Of a stretch of DNA of 64,000 bases, positions 45,119-53,928 are shown one piece after another. The notes beneath the pieces were generated by a model. That model was not told the DNA's origin. It was given only the letters and a program-made list of their open reading frames with translations, and ran no database searches. Numbering within the stretch: the first letter of the stretch is position 1; every line of letters begins with the position of its first letter. Origin of the DNA: Pseudomonas deceptionensis. GTDB taxonomy: Bacteria > Pseudomonadota > Gammaproteobacteria > Pseudomonadales > Pseudomonadaceae. Where the stretch lies: the NCBI RefSeq assembly GCF_900106095.1, contig NZ_FNUD01000002.1, positions 4,237,501-4,301,500 of the forward strand, given 5' to 3'. A program made the position numbers and the translations under genes.

Positions 45119-46233
45119 CAGTTTGCCTCCGCCACACCGGGAATCAGCGGCAAGCTGAGCAAGGCGCAGGTGCCACGCCCCAGCCGCGAACGTAATTGCA
45201 ACTGGCCCTGATGGGCCCGCACCACTGCATTGACCACCGCCAACCCAAGGCCGGTGCCGGTGGCCTTGGTGGTGAAAAACGGTTCTCCCAGACGCGACAG
45301 CACCCGGGGCTCAATACCGCCGCCGCTGTCACTCACGCACAACCTCAGGTTGTTGTCACGACGGTAGAGATGGACTTTGAGCCGGGCCTGGGGCACACCG
45401 GTTTGCAGGGCGTTTTCAATCAGGTTGAGCACCGCACCGACCAGGGTGTCGCGGTTGCACAGCAACTGACCGGTATACGCGTCGCACTGCCAACGGACTG
45501 GCACGCCCTGAACATGGGTCTGGGCGGCGGCTTGCAGGGTTTGCATCAAGACTTTGGGGGTTACCCGGTCCGTCAGGGGCAGCTCACCCCGGGCAAACAC
45601 CAGCATGTCGCGCACCTGATGCTCCAGTTCGTGCAAACGCTCTTTGAGGCGCCCGGCGAAACGCTGCTGGGTTTCAACCGGCAGCACTTGCTCGGTCAAA
45701 TGGCTGGCGTAAATCAGGGCCGCCGAGAGCGGCGTACGAATCTGGTGGGCCAGGGAGGCGACCATGCGCCCCAATGACGACAAGCGCTCATGGCGGGCCA
45801 GTTGATCTTGCAGGCGCCGGGTTTCTGTCAGGTCGTTGAGCAGCACCAGTTGCCCCGGCTCCGCGTCCAGCGAACGCGTGGCAATCGACAGGCGTCGCCC
45901 GTCCTTCAGGGACACCTCGTGGCCATCGTCTTCACGGGGGGCAAAGCAGCGGGCAATCACATGGCGCCACAACTCGCCGACCAGAGGCAGGCCCAGCAAC
46001 TCGCAGGCAGCAGGATTGGCTTCGTGCACCCGGCCGCGATCATCAATCACGATGACCCCGCCCGGCAGCAGGTCCAGGAGGTTTTGCAGCCGATTGGCCA
46101 GCCGTTCTTTTTCTGCTAGCTCCGCCATGCGCTGCGCGCTGACCACCGCCAGCTCGCCTTTGAGCTCAGAGACACGGGCTTCAAGCAGACTGTAGGGATC
46201 AGGAGCCGAGGATAATTGGGCGGCTTGCGACAT
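45118..46233 (-). CDS. fleS: FleS, sensor histidine kinase
   Basis: A protein of 371 residues without membrane segments. PAS domain (about 45-140: LLDLLPGGVIVIDDRGRVHE), HisKA with phospho-His163 (VASLAHQIRTPLSAAL) and a HATPase domain (GAVLNLIENALQ, VSDSGGGIEP, GTGLGLAVV). It phosphorylates FleR. The ATG is directly preceded by nine C (minus strand), where a ribosome site should be; only a GCGAG lies further upstream. Confidence 0.95.
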   Translation of the reverse strand: MSQAAQLSSAPDPYSLLEARVSELKGELAVVSAQRMAELAEKERLANRLQNLLDLLPGGVIVIDDRGRVHEANPAACELLGLPLVGELWRHVIARCFAPREDDGHEVSLKDGRRLSIATRSLDAEPGQLVLLNDLTETRRLQDQLARHERLSSLGRMVASLAHQIRTPLSAALIYASHLTEQVLPVETQQRFAGRLKERLHELEHQVRDMLVFARGELPLTDRVTPKVLMQTLQAAAQTHVQGVPVRWQCDAYTGQLLCNRDTLVGAVLNLIENALQTGVPQARLKVHLYRRDNNLRLCVSDSGGGIEPRVLSRLGEPFFTTKATGTGLGLAVVNAVVRAHQGQLQLRSRLGRGTCALLSLPLIPGVAEAN

Positions 46234-46288
46234 GGGGGGGGGTACTCGCTTGGCTGACCGTCATAAAACGGTTCGTTAGACCAAGCGG

Positions 46289-46305
46289 TGCAATACCCGT
46301 GCCTG
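46289..46305 (-). promoter_or_regulatory. sigma-54 promoter of fleSR
   Basis: The minus strand reads CAGGCACGGGTATTGCA: GG, ten bases, GC, with TTGC at the -12 end. It lies about 57 bases before the fleS ATG. FleQ/RpoN control of fleSR is established in P. aeruginosa, which fits. Confidence 0.78.
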
Positions 46306-46348
46306 ATAGGGGTGAATTATCGGGCTACATACAATGCACGCTTTGCAA

Positions 46349-46484
46349 CTGTAGCCGCTGACGAGGAACGAAGGCTGCGACCGACTGCGAGGACACCCTG
46401 ATATACCGTATGATCCGACTTTGCGACTGCTTCGCAGCCGGTCGCAGCCGGTCGCAGCCTCGCTTCACTCCTCAGCGGCTACAG
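46349..46484. repeat. palindromic repeat with tandem 10-mers
   Basis: Between fleQ and fleS. CTGTAGCCGCTGACGAGGAA opens and CTCCTCAGCGGCTACAG closes an inverted repeat of the GTAGCCGCTG family. Near the closing arm (46432-46459) the unit TCGCAGCCGG occurs almost three times in tandem. It could terminate fleQ transcription. Confidence 0.7.
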
Positions 46485-46503
46485 GGCGATGATCGCGCAA
46501 GCG

Positions 46504-47985
46504 TCAATCGTCTGCCTGTTCCTCGCCTTCGCGACGGCTCATGCCGTATTTGCGCATCTTTTCCACCAGGGTGGTGCGACGGATCCGCAGGCGTTCTGCC
46601 GCACGGGCGACGATGCCATTGGCGTCGTCGAGCGCCTGCTGGATCAGGCCTTGCTCCAGACCGCCAAGGTAGTCCTTGAGGTCCAGGCCTTCGGGCGGCA
46701 GCATCGCATTGGCGCTGGCCACAAAGTCGGTGTTGGCATTGTTGATCGCCACGCGCTCTTCCATGTCGCTGCGCAGGCTGTCGACCATCTGCTCGTCTTC
46801 GTCGTCCACGTAGCGGAATTTTTTCGGCAGCTCTGCCACGCCAATCACCCCGTACGGATGCATGATCGCCATGCGCTCCACCAGGTTGGCCAGCTCGCGG
46901 ACGTTGCCCGGCCACGCATGGCGGCACAGCGACATGATGGCGGCAGAATTGAAGCGGATCGAGCCGCGTTTTTCGTGCTCCATGCGCGAAATCAGCTCGT
47001 TCATCAGCAACGGAATGTCTTCGACCCGCTCACGCAGGGGCGCCATTTCGATCGGGAACACGTTGAGGCGGTAGTACAAGTCTTCGCGGAAGGCGCCGAC
47101 TTCAATCATGCTTTCGAGGTTTTTGTGGGTCGCGGCAATGATCCGCACATCGGCGCACTGGGTCTTGTTGCTGCCTACGCGCTCAAAGGTCCGCTCCTGC
47201 AACACCCGCAGCAACTTGACCTGCATCGGCAGCGGCATGTCGCCGATTTCATCGAGGAACAGCGTGCCGCCATTGGCCAGTTCAAAACGCCCGGCGCGGC
47301 TGGTGATTGCGCCGGTGAAGGCGCCCTTCTCATGCCCAAACAACTCGCTTTCCAGCAGCTCGGCAGGTATCGCCCCGCAGTTGACCGGCACAAACGGCGC
47401 GTCGCGGCGCTTGGAGTGGTAATGCAGGTTACGCGCAACCACCTCCTTGCCGGTCCCGGACTCGCCGAGGATCAATACGCTGGCATCGGTGTCGGCCACT
47501 TGCTGCATCATCTGGCGCACATGCTGAATCGCCCGGCTGGTACCGACTAGGCTGCGGAACAGGTTGGGCTCACGATGACGGCCGCGCTCGCGGGCCTGGT
47601 CGTACATCTCGCGATAGACCTGGGCACGGTGCAGGGAATCAAGCAATTTGCTGTAGCTGGGGGGCATTTCGAGGTTGGACAACACCCGGCGGCGCTGGTC
47701 TTCAGGCAAGTCGACCGAAGAAACCTCACCTAAAAGCATGATTGGCAGGAACTCATCCCACACAGCCAGTGTCTTAAGCAAGCCAGAAAGACCACCCGCA
47801 GTGCTCACGGTGCCTACGAGCACACAGAGCACTTCACGACTGGATGTCAGCGAACTGACGGCCTGCTCCCACTCGTGGCCAGGGCTGGCTAAATTTTCTT
47901 CGCCGAGAAAATTCAGGATCACCGCCAGGTCGCGGCGGCGGACGCTATCGTCATCGATCAGCAGAATTTTGGTTTCACGCCACAT
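46504..47985 (-). CDS. fleQ: FleQ, master flagellar regulator
   Basis: A protein of 493 residues: FleQ-type degenerate receiver (1-135), AAA+ domain (Walker A GESGTGKE at 174-181, GAFTGA at 221-226) and a Fis-type helix-turn-helix (about 445-485: [20 protein letters not shown]). FleQ activates RpoN-dependent flagellar genes, binds c-di-GMP through its AAA+ domain and is held in check by FleN. In P. aeruginosa it is transcribed from a sigma-70 promoter; no sigma-54 element is seen upstream here. Confidence 0.97.
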   Translation of the reverse strand: MWRETKILLIDDDSVRRRDLAVILNFLGEENLASPGHEWEQAVSSLTSSREVLCVLVGTVSTAGGLSGLLKTLAVWDEFLPIMLLGEVSSVDLPEDQRRRVLSNLEMPPSYSKLLDSLHRAQVYREMYDQARERGRHREPNLFRSLVGTSRAIQHVRQMMQQVADTDASVLILGESGTGKEVVARNLHYHSKRRDAPFVPVNCGAIPAELLESELFGHEKGAFTGAITSRAGRFELANGGTLFLDEIGDMPLPMQVKLLRVLQERTFERVGSNKTQCADVRIIAATHKNLESMIEVGAFREDLYYRLNVFPIEMAPLRERVEDIPLLMNELISRMEHEKRGSIRFNSAAIMSLCRHAWPGNVRELANLVERMAIMHPYGVIGVAELPKKFRYVDDEDEQMVDSLRSDMEERVAINNANTDFVASANAMLPPEGLDLKDYLGGLEQGLIQQALDDANGIVARAAERLRIRRTTLVEKMRKYGMSRREGEEQADD

Positions 47986-48165
47986 GCAATAGCAACTTCC
48001 CTAGTCAACTCAATGTCCCGGATGGCAAGACATATATAGACGCCCTAACCCTGTTGGATATCTAAGACGACTGAATACAGAATAACGCGCTAGTTAAGTC
48101 AAAAAACTGTGCATAGTCAAATTTATGGCGGTTTAAAACGCGATTAACCACATATTCTTTATGCC

Positions 48166-48459
48166 TTAACCGAATAGATGGTAAACCTTTGACGCATTTT
48201 TTGCTTGATTGATCTGCCCCATTTGGTCAACGACCGACTGACGCTCATCGGTCGCCGCCTCCAGCAGCATGCGATACACCACCAACAGCCCTTCCAGATT
48301 TTCGCGCAACACGGCTTCATCCAGCGGCGCTTCGTCCAGCACATTCTCGACACACACCCGGCAGGCCGAGTCCAACTCGCCAATGGCATCCCAATTGCGC
48401 TCGGCCAGCGCATCAATCAGCGCTTCGCGGGTTTCCTGAATTCGTTGAAGCTGGCTCAT
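48166..48459 (-). CDS. FliT-like flagellar chaperone
   Basis: A helical protein of 97 residues: MSQLQRIQETREALIDALAE and then NWDAIGELDSACRVCVENVL. The position directly after fliS and the size match the small FliT-like protein (PA1096 position in P. aeruginosa). FliT proteins bind the cap protein FliD before export. It has a GGAG site ten bases before the ATG. The family call is by size, composition and context. Confidence 0.72.
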   Translation of the reverse strand: MSQLQRIQETREALIDALAERNWDAIGELDSACRVCVENVLDEAPLDEAVLRENLEGLLVVYRMLLEAATDERQSVVDQMGQINQAKNASKVYHLFG

Positions 48460-48477
48460 GACGCACTCCTCAGGCTG

Positions 48478-48873
48478 TTAGCCGTGTTCTGCCGCGATAG
48501 CATCCCAACCGCTTTTCACCGTGATCAGCAGGCGCGCCACTTCATCGATGATTTCCGGATCGTTTTTGGCATTGGCCAGGGTCAGGCGCACGGTCATGTA
48601 CTCGTACAGGCTGTCCAGCTGCTGCAAGGCCGCCTTGTCGTCGGTCTTGTCCTCATCCAGGCCCTGACGCAGACCGGTGATGATATCGATGGCCTTGGTG
48701 ATCAACATCGCCTTCTGCGGGACATCACCACGGCTCATCGCGCCTTTGGCCTGGGCCATGCGATCCAGACCGCCTTCCATCAGCATTTGAATCAAGCGAT
48801 GGGGGCTGGCTTCGGAGATTTGAGCGTGGGAATTAACCTTCTGATACTGACGAAGGGCGCGCATCGGGTTCAT
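48478..48873 (-). CDS. fliS: FliS, flagellin export chaperone
   Basis: A protein of 131 residues of the FliS four-helix family: MNPMRALRQYQKVNSHAQIS, ASPHRLIQMLMEGGLDRMAQ and LDSLYEYMTVRLTLANAKND. FliS binds the FliC C-terminus to prevent early polymerisation. It lies downstream of fliD, with about 97 bases between, and upstream of the fliT-like gene. Confidence 0.95.
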   Translation of the reverse strand: MNPMRALRQYQKVNSHAQISEASPHRLIQMLMEGGLDRMAQAKGAMSRGDVPQKAMLITKAIDIITGLRQGLDEDKTDDKAALQQLDSLYEYMTVRLTLANAKNDPEIIDEVARLLITVKSGWDAIAAEHG

Positions 48874-48969
48874 GTTTCTACCTCATTACGGTGTCAGGCA
48901 AAAATGACTGGTTCTTGATTTTTATATCGACTGAGCTGCCGGAAGCTTTAGCGGTGAGGCTCAGTGAGA

Positions 48970-50337
48970 TCAGGTTGTCTTAGGGTTATTAAGCGAATTC
49001 AGAGTAGTCATGACACTGGAACTTGTGGCATTGAGCTGAGCAACCAGCGTATCCATCGCATTGTATTTGGCAGAGAGCGTGGTTTGCAGAGTCTCCATAC
49101 GGCGATCTAGATCCGCCTGCTGCGTCGTCAGGTCTGTCAGCTTGTTGTTGAGATCGCCGGTACGCTGAGTCAAGGTGCCAGCTGAGCCCACATACGAAGC
49201 TGTGGCTTTGGTCATCCGTGCTATCAGGCCCGTGTCACCGGTGAAAGTCTTGGCGATATCCATCGCTCCCGTGGGTTTGGCGATTGCCTTACTCCACGCG
49301 GCATCATCCAGAGTCAGCAAGCCAGTTTTAGCATCCGTCTTGACCCCCATCTGCGACAACCCCATGGTCGTTTCCGCAGCCGCGCCATTGAGCAACTCGC
49401 CACGCAAGCTGGACACCAGCTGACGCATGGACGCATCGCCTGTCAGAGCGCCCGACATAGTGGTTGAGGAGTCCCCCGTGGCCGTGACCTTAGTTTGAGC
49501 ATTGATCGTCGTCATCAATGCGTTGTAGGCCGTGACGAAAGCCTGTACCGAGGTTTTCAACGTCGTGGAGCTAGCCGCAACCGTAATAGTAGTCGCCGCC
49601 TTGTCCCCGGCCAGAAGCTCGATCGTCACACCACTGATGGCCGAGTCAACCTTGTTGCTAGCCGACTCCATCTTCAAACCATCGATGGTATAAATGGAGT
49701 TTTGCGGCTCAACCAGCGAGGTATATCCGTTAGCCAACTCCGAGTCACCACCCATGGTGATCTCGGTATCCTTGCCCATCTTCGACGAGGTCAGCACCAG
49801 ACGGGAACCACTGGCATCGGTCAATACGTTGGCACTGATACCCTTGCCCGACAGCTGCGTGTTAATGGACTCACGCACTTGCTTCATGGTTGCACCAGGG
49901 GCGATGCTCACATTGTAGTCAACACCAGATTGAGAAATTTTCAGCGTGGCGGCCTCGGTACCGCTATTGACCACTGCCGAAGCACCCTTCTCGTACACCG
50001 GACTACTGACCTTCGACGCAGTGGCCAACTGCTCGACCACAAGACTGTAAGTGCCGGTTGATGCCGTAGCATCGATGGTGACCTTGCTTTTTTTGTCGTC
50101 TGAAGTTGTACCCGCCAAGCCACTGAAGCTGGAAGGGTCCTTGAGTTTGTCGATGGCCGCACGATAAGAATCAAGAGCGCCCTTTACCGTACCCAGTGCC
50201 GACAGTTGCGTTGTCGTTTGCGTTTGCTGGGTAGTAATTTGCGTCTGCTTGGGCGCTTTTTCTGCAGCGACCAACGCCTTTACAATGGACTGAGTATCAA
50301 TACCCGAGCCGACACCGCTCACCGTTGAACTGGCCAT
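48970..50337 (-). CDS. fliD: FliD, filament cap protein
   Basis: A protein of 455 residues with FliD N-terminal (GVGSGIDTQSIVKALVAAEK) and C-terminal (about 330-455) coiled domains and a variable Ser/Thr-rich middle. FliD caps the filament, guides flagellin folding and can bind mucin. The ATG at 50337 has an AGGAG site; the longer frame is not used. It lies after fliC without the flaG gene found in P. aeruginosa. Confidence 0.95.
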   Translation of the reverse strand: MASSTVSGVGSGIDTQSIVKALVAAEKAPKQTQITTQQTQTTTQLSALGTVKGALDSYRAAIDKLKDPSSFSGLAGTTSDDKKSKVTIDATASTGTYSLVVEQLATASKVSSPVYEKGASAVVNSGTEAATLKISQSGVDYNVSIAPGATMKQVRESINTQLSGKGISANVLTDASGSRLVLTSSKMGKDTEITMGGDSELANGYTSLVEPQNSIYTIDGLKMESASNKVDSAISGVTIELLAGDKAATTITVAASSTTLKTSVQAFVTAYNALMTTINAQTKVTATGDSSTTMSGALTGDASMRQLVSSLRGELLNGAAAETTMGLSQMGVKTDAKTGLLTLDDAAWSKAIAKPTGAMDIAKTFTGDTGLIARMTKATASYVGSAGTLTQRTGDLNNKLTDLTTQQADLDRRMETLQTTLSAKYNAMDTLVAQLNATSSSVMTTLNSLNNPKTT

Positions 50338-50453
50338 CTTCTTTCTCCTTTCACTGCCTGCCGTTTTGTTGGCTAACAACACCTTATTCAGCAGACAGCA
50401 ACAAAATTCATGCCACCTCGGGCATTGGCATTCACCAAGAGCCTAAAACACAA

Positions 50454-50475
50454 AAGGGCGCGTAAACGCGCCCTT
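50454..50475 (-). terminator. rho-independent terminator of fliC
   Basis: AAGGGCGCG and CGCGCCCTT form a perfect nine-base-pair stem with a TAAA loop. On the minus strand it is followed by TTGTGTTTT after the stem. It is 24 bases after the fliC stop, so it ends the flagellin transcript before fliD. Confidence 0.9.
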
Positions 50476-50498
50476 CTGTTTTCAAACTATTGCCATTA

Positions 50499-52202
50499 TT
50501 ACTGAAGCAGCTTCATAACTGCGGATGGCAACTGGTTGGCCTGGGATAGGATCGCGGTGGATGCCTGCTGCAGGGTTTGTTGCTTGGTCAATTCAGCGGT
50601 TTCAGAAGCGAAGTCAGCATCCTGCACACGGCCACGCGCGGCGGAGGCGTTTTCATTGATGCTGTTCAAGTTAGAAACAGTGCTGTCGAAACGGTTTTGC
50701 ACAGCACCCAGTGCAGAACGCTGGCTGTCGATCTGCTGAATTGCAGCGTCAAGCGCCTGAACGGTGTTCTGAGATGCAGTAGCATCCAGAATATCCAACT
50801 GATCGACGGTGGTCTGCGAAGTCACAGCGCTGATAGTTTCAGCTTTCAGGCCCAGATCAGCCAAGGTGCCGGTGCTGCCCGCACTGATGACGATATCCTT
50901 GTTGGCGGACAGGGAAATTTTGCCGTCCTCAGTCTTGGTAGCCGTTGCACCTGCACTGGCGCTGTTGATCGACGAGATCACAGAGTCAATGTCGCTCCCT
51001 TTGGCGATCTTGATTTCGGTTGCGCCAATTTTCAGCGAGGTGTCAGCAACGGTTTTTACGTTAGTAGTCCCGCTGGCCAGACCCAGTGCAGCGAGCGAGC
51101 CAGGACCGCCGTTAGCGTTGGCGCCGTCTGCCAGAGTAAGTGCTTTGCCATCCGCAGAGGTCAGCGAGATGCGGCCATTTTTGTCGATTGTTGCAGAGCC
51201 TACGTCAGGCAGAGCGTTAAGCTGATCGAGAACATCCTTAACGGTGTCTTTACCAGTGGCGCCCAAAGTAACTGTCTTGCCATTGACAGTGATTTCGCCC
51301 GCAGCCAACTTCGAGGCGCCAGTAGTGACCGTATTGGTAGTACCTGCAGTAAGACCAAACTTATCAGCATCCGCACCGGCGATGGAAACCCCACCATGGG
51401 TATTCGTCAGGACGAGAGCACCACCAGCTTCAGTAGCTTTAATTGTATTGGTTGCATCTTTATCCAACTCAAGTTGGATGGCAGCCGCTTGGTCAGCAAC
51501 AGTTGCCTCACCAGCAGCAATCGTTACATCTCGACCATTGATATTGAGTTTTTCAGTCCCAGTTGTCGTGTATGCCGGAGCCGGCACTGCACCCGTAACA
51601 ACCGTCGCACCGCCATTCTTGGCACCGCCAGTAACCGAAGCAGCCATGCCCGCCAGGTTGCCACCGGCAACCGAAGCAGTGCTGTACTGGCCTTTAAGGC
51701 CTGCCGAACTCAGGTCACCCACGCCGAAGGAGATGGTTTCATTGGCGTTAGCACCGACCTGGAACTTGGTATTCTGCATCGTACCGTCCAGCAGGTTTTT
51801 GCCACCGAAGGTGGTGGTGCTGGAAATACGGTTGATTTCACCCTTCAGGGCAGTGAATTCCTGGTTCAGGGATTTGCGGTCTTCATCGCTGTTCGAGCCG
51901 TTTGCCGATTGCAGGGCCAGTTCACGCATACGCTGCAGAATGTTGGTCGATTCCTGCATCGCGCCTTCAGCGGTCTGAGCCATGGAGATACCGTCGTTGG
52001 CGTTCTTAACAGCAACAGTGAGGCCTTTCATCTGGCTAGTCAGACGGTTAGCGATTTGCATGCCGGCGGCGTCGTCTTTGGCGCTGTTGATTTTCAGGCC
52101 GGAAGACAAACGGGTCATCGAGGTGCTCAGGTTAGTAGCAGCCTTGTTCAAGTTGTTCTGAACAATCGACGACGTTGCGTTTGTATTAACTGATAAACCC
52201 AT
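50499..52202 (-). CDS. fliC: FliC flagellin
   Basis: A flagellin of 567 residues. The conserved N-terminal D0/D1 (about 1-170: [40 protein letters not shown]) and C-terminal D1/D0 (about 480-567) flank a Thr/Ala/Gly-rich surface region (about 175-475) unlike other domains in the window. It is longer than short pseudomonad flagellins (near 280-400). It forms the filament, is exported with FliS, and is transcribed from a sigma-28 promoter at 52283. Confidence 0.97.
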   Translation of the reverse strand: MGLSVNTNATSSIVQNNLNKAATNLSTSMTRLSSGLKINSAKDDAAGMQIANRLTSQMKGLTVAVKNANDGISMAQTAEGAMQESTNILQRMRELALQSANGSNSDEDRKSLNQEFTALKGEINRISSTTTFGGKNLLDGTMQNTKFQVGANANETISFGVGDLSSAGLKGQYSTASVAGGNLAGMAASVTGGAKNGGATVVTGAVPAPAYTTTGTEKLNINGRDVTIAAGEATVADQAAAIQLELDKDATNTIKATEAGGALVLTNTHGGVSIAGADADKFGLTAGTTNTVTTGASKLAAGEITVNGKTVTLGATGKDTVKDVLDQLNALPDVGSATIDKNGRISLTSADGKALTLADGANANGGPGSLAALGLASGTTNVKTVADTSLKIGATEIKIAKGSDIDSVISSINSASAGATATKTEDGKISLSANKDIVISAGSTGTLADLGLKAETISAVTSQTTVDQLDILDATASQNTVQALDAAIQQIDSQRSALGAVQNRFDSTVSNLNSINENASAARGRVQDADFASETAELTKQQTLQQASTAILSQANQLPSAVMKLLQ

Positions 52203-52282
52203 GACGAAATCCTCATTAGATGAATACTGCGGCTTCCGGCCCTGGCAACCGCCGGGTGTGGCCTAGAGAACCTTCGTAATAG

Positions 52283-52309
52283 TTATCGTCGTGAATGCTG
52301 GTTGCTTGA
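52283..52309 (-). promoter_or_regulatory. sigma-28 (FliA) promoter of fliC
   Basis: The minus strand reads TCAA, fifteen bases, then GACGATAA, a one-base variant of the -10 consensus GCCGATAA. It lies about 80 bases before the fliC ATG, fitting FliA-driven late flagellin expression. Confidence 0.85.
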
Positions 52310-52402
52310 GGGGTTTTTTGATTTTTTTTACTGGCAGGGGGCCATCCCTTGTATTTCAGGGGGTTAGCTCAGGCCGTCGAACTTGTGCCCGGCTTCAAAT
52401 CC

Positions 52403-52580
52403 CACCCTCACCCCACCCCCTCCCGGAGGGAGAGTGAGCCGATTTTGGAATGCTGCAGATTCTCTTCGACCTGAGATTGAGGCTGTGAGTCCATAATCGA
52501 CTCGATGATTCAGGTCGATGGATTAGGCAGAACAACGCGGTCAGTCCCCTCTCCCTCCGGGAGAGGGTTAGGGTGAGGGC
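52403..52580. repeat. inverted pair of CCCTC/GAGGG intergenic repeats
   Basis: Two opposed copies of a pyrimidine/purine-rich repeat: 52403-52438 (ACCCTCACCCCACCCCCTCC, then CGGAGGGAGAG) and 52546-52580 (CCCCTCTCCCTCCGGGAGAG, then GGTTAGGGTGAGGG), about 105 bases apart. They sit in the 440-base gap between fliC and the ketoacyl synthase. The rest of that gap holds the fliC promoter and a terminator. Confidence 0.75.
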
Positions 52581-52591
52581 CGCTCTTAACG

Positions 52592-52628
52592 CAAAACGCC
52601 CGTGGCTTTTTGGGCCACGGGCGTTTTG
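52592..52628. terminator. terminator of the ketoacyl synthase gene
   Basis: A perfect 15-base-pair stem (CAAAACGCCCGTGGC with GCCACGGGCGTTTTG) and a seven-base T/G loop. It lies 17 bases beyond the stop of the ketoacyl-ACP synthase gene. A/T tails on both arms allow it to work in either direction. Confidence 0.88.
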
Positions 52629-52644
52629 TATTTCAGCGTGAAGC

Positions 52645-53571
52645 TTATGGGCGATAGAGGATCGCCGAACCCCACGACAGGCCAACGCCGAAGCCGCTCA
52701 GGGCTACGCGCTTCCAGGTGGACTCCATCGCGTGCTTTTCCAGCAGCAACGGGATGCTCGATGACACGGTGTTGCCGGTCTCGACCATGTCCTTGATGAA
52801 CTTCTCGGGCTCGCCTTCAAAGCGACGGGCCACGGCGTCGACAATGGCCGCACTGCCCTGGTGGATGCAGAAGGCGTCGATGTCTTGGGAAGTCAGCTCG
52901 GACTCTTCCAGCAATTCGTTCAAGTGCGCAGGCACTTTGAGCAATGCAAAGTTGAATACTTGGCGGCCGTTCATGAAGAACACGCCATCGCTGACTTTCA
53001 GATGCGGGGCGCCGGAGCCGTCAGTACCGAATTTGGCCTTGCCCAGCTGCCAGGTCGCGTCTTCACCCATCCAGGTGGCGGTCGCGGCATCGCCGAAGAG
53101 CATGGTGGTGTTGCGGTCTTCCGGGTCGACGATTTTCGAATACGGGTCGGCGGTGATCAACAAGCCGTTTTTCAGGCCCGTGGCTTCCATAAAGCCTTTC
53201 ATCGCGTAGATGCCGTAGACATAACCCGAGCAACCCAGGGAGATATCAAAGGCGGCGACGTGGGTCGGCAGGCCGAGCTTGTCCTGGACGATGGCGGCCG
53301 TGTGCGGCAGGCCTTCAGCATCGCCGTTCTGGGTGACGACGATCAGCGCGTCGATGGATTCGCGCTTGAGCTGCGGATTGTTGGCGAACAGCGCGTTGAC
53401 GGCTTCGACACACAGATCCGAGGTTTCCTGGTCAGCATCTTTACGTGGCAGAAAGGCCGAACCGATCTTGCCCAGAATGAAGTCTTCGTCCTTGGAGAAC
53501 TTCGCGCCCTGGGCATAGTTGTCTATACCGCCCGCCGGCACGTAACTGGCGATGCTTTTAATGCCAATCAT
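52645..53571 (-). CDS. ketoacyl-ACP synthase III (FabH-like)
   Basis: A thiolase-fold protein of 308 residues. The catalytic Cys114 is in DISLGCSGYVYG, His237 in FCIHQGSAAIVD and Asn267 in ETGNTVSSSIP, so the Cys-His-Asn triad is complete. The text around the His (IHQGSA) differs from the PHQAN of housekeeping FabH. A homologue lies beside fliC in many pseudomonads, often with flagellin glycosylation genes, suggesting it makes an acyl group for flagellin modification. That link is inference; no glycosyltransferase is present here. Confidence 0.85.
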   Translation of the reverse strand: MIGIKSIASYVPAGGIDNYAQGAKFSKDEDFILGKIGSAFLPRKDADQETSDLCVEAVNALFANNPQLKRESIDALIVVTQNGDAEGLPHTAAIVQDKLGLPTHVAAFDISLGCSGYVYGIYAMKGFMEATGLKNGLLITADPYSKIVDPEDRNTTMLFGDAATATWMGEDATWQLGKAKFGTDGSGAPHLKVSDGVFFMNGRQVFNFALLKVPAHLNELLEESELTSQDIDAFCIHQGSAAIVDAVARRFEGEPEKFIKDMVETGNTVSSSIPLLLEKHAMESTWKRVALSGFGVGLSWGSAILYRP

Positions 53572-53928
53572 TGTGGCTTCCCAATACTAAATAGCTGGAG
53601 ATCACCCGCTCGCACAATCGAGGGGCGCTGACAATAAAAGGGCTTTATCGCGCAGGAATGCGGCGAATGTGGGTGCTTGAAAAAATACAAAACAGCCTGA
53701 AAAAGGCCCGGCACCCGCCCGTACGTTTCACACGATACAGTGAAGATGCGCGTTATGACTCACAGGTCACGCTATTTTGTGTGGTTTTATACAAAACATT
53801 ACGAGAACGCAGAGATTCCCTGTGGGAGCGAGCCTGCTCGCGATAGCCTCAACGCGGTATGCCTGAATCACCTCGTTAATGCTATCGCGAGCAGGCTCGC
53901 TCCCACACAGCGGCCTTAGCGCAGCTGT
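53572..53928. other. gap between flgL and the ketoacyl synthase gene
   Basis: About 360 bases with no convincing gene. It holds a REP pair (53821-53907) next to flgL. Nearer the ketoacyl synthase start is a possible sigma-70 promoter (TTGTGC, 18 bases, TATTTA on the minus strand, close to 53590-53620), which is weak. In P. aeruginosa and other pseudomonads this slot often carries flagellar glycosylation genes. Confidence 0.5.
53821..53907. repeat. Pseudomonas REP/BIME pair
   Basis: Opposed GTGGGAGCGAGCCTGCTCG palindromes, nearly perfect mirror copies, with about 40 bases between. It lies 21 bases past the flgL stop and may terminate or stabilise the flgF-L transcript. Confidence 0.88.

Noticed and set aside
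50338..50453. Sigma-54 promoter before fliD
   Set aside because: Candidate GG and GC pairs are 11 or 13 bases apart, outside the strict ten-base spacing.
50577..52193. Open frame of 538 codons opposite fliC
   Set aside because: Antisense shadow of a low-complexity flagellin; no ribosome site or family features.
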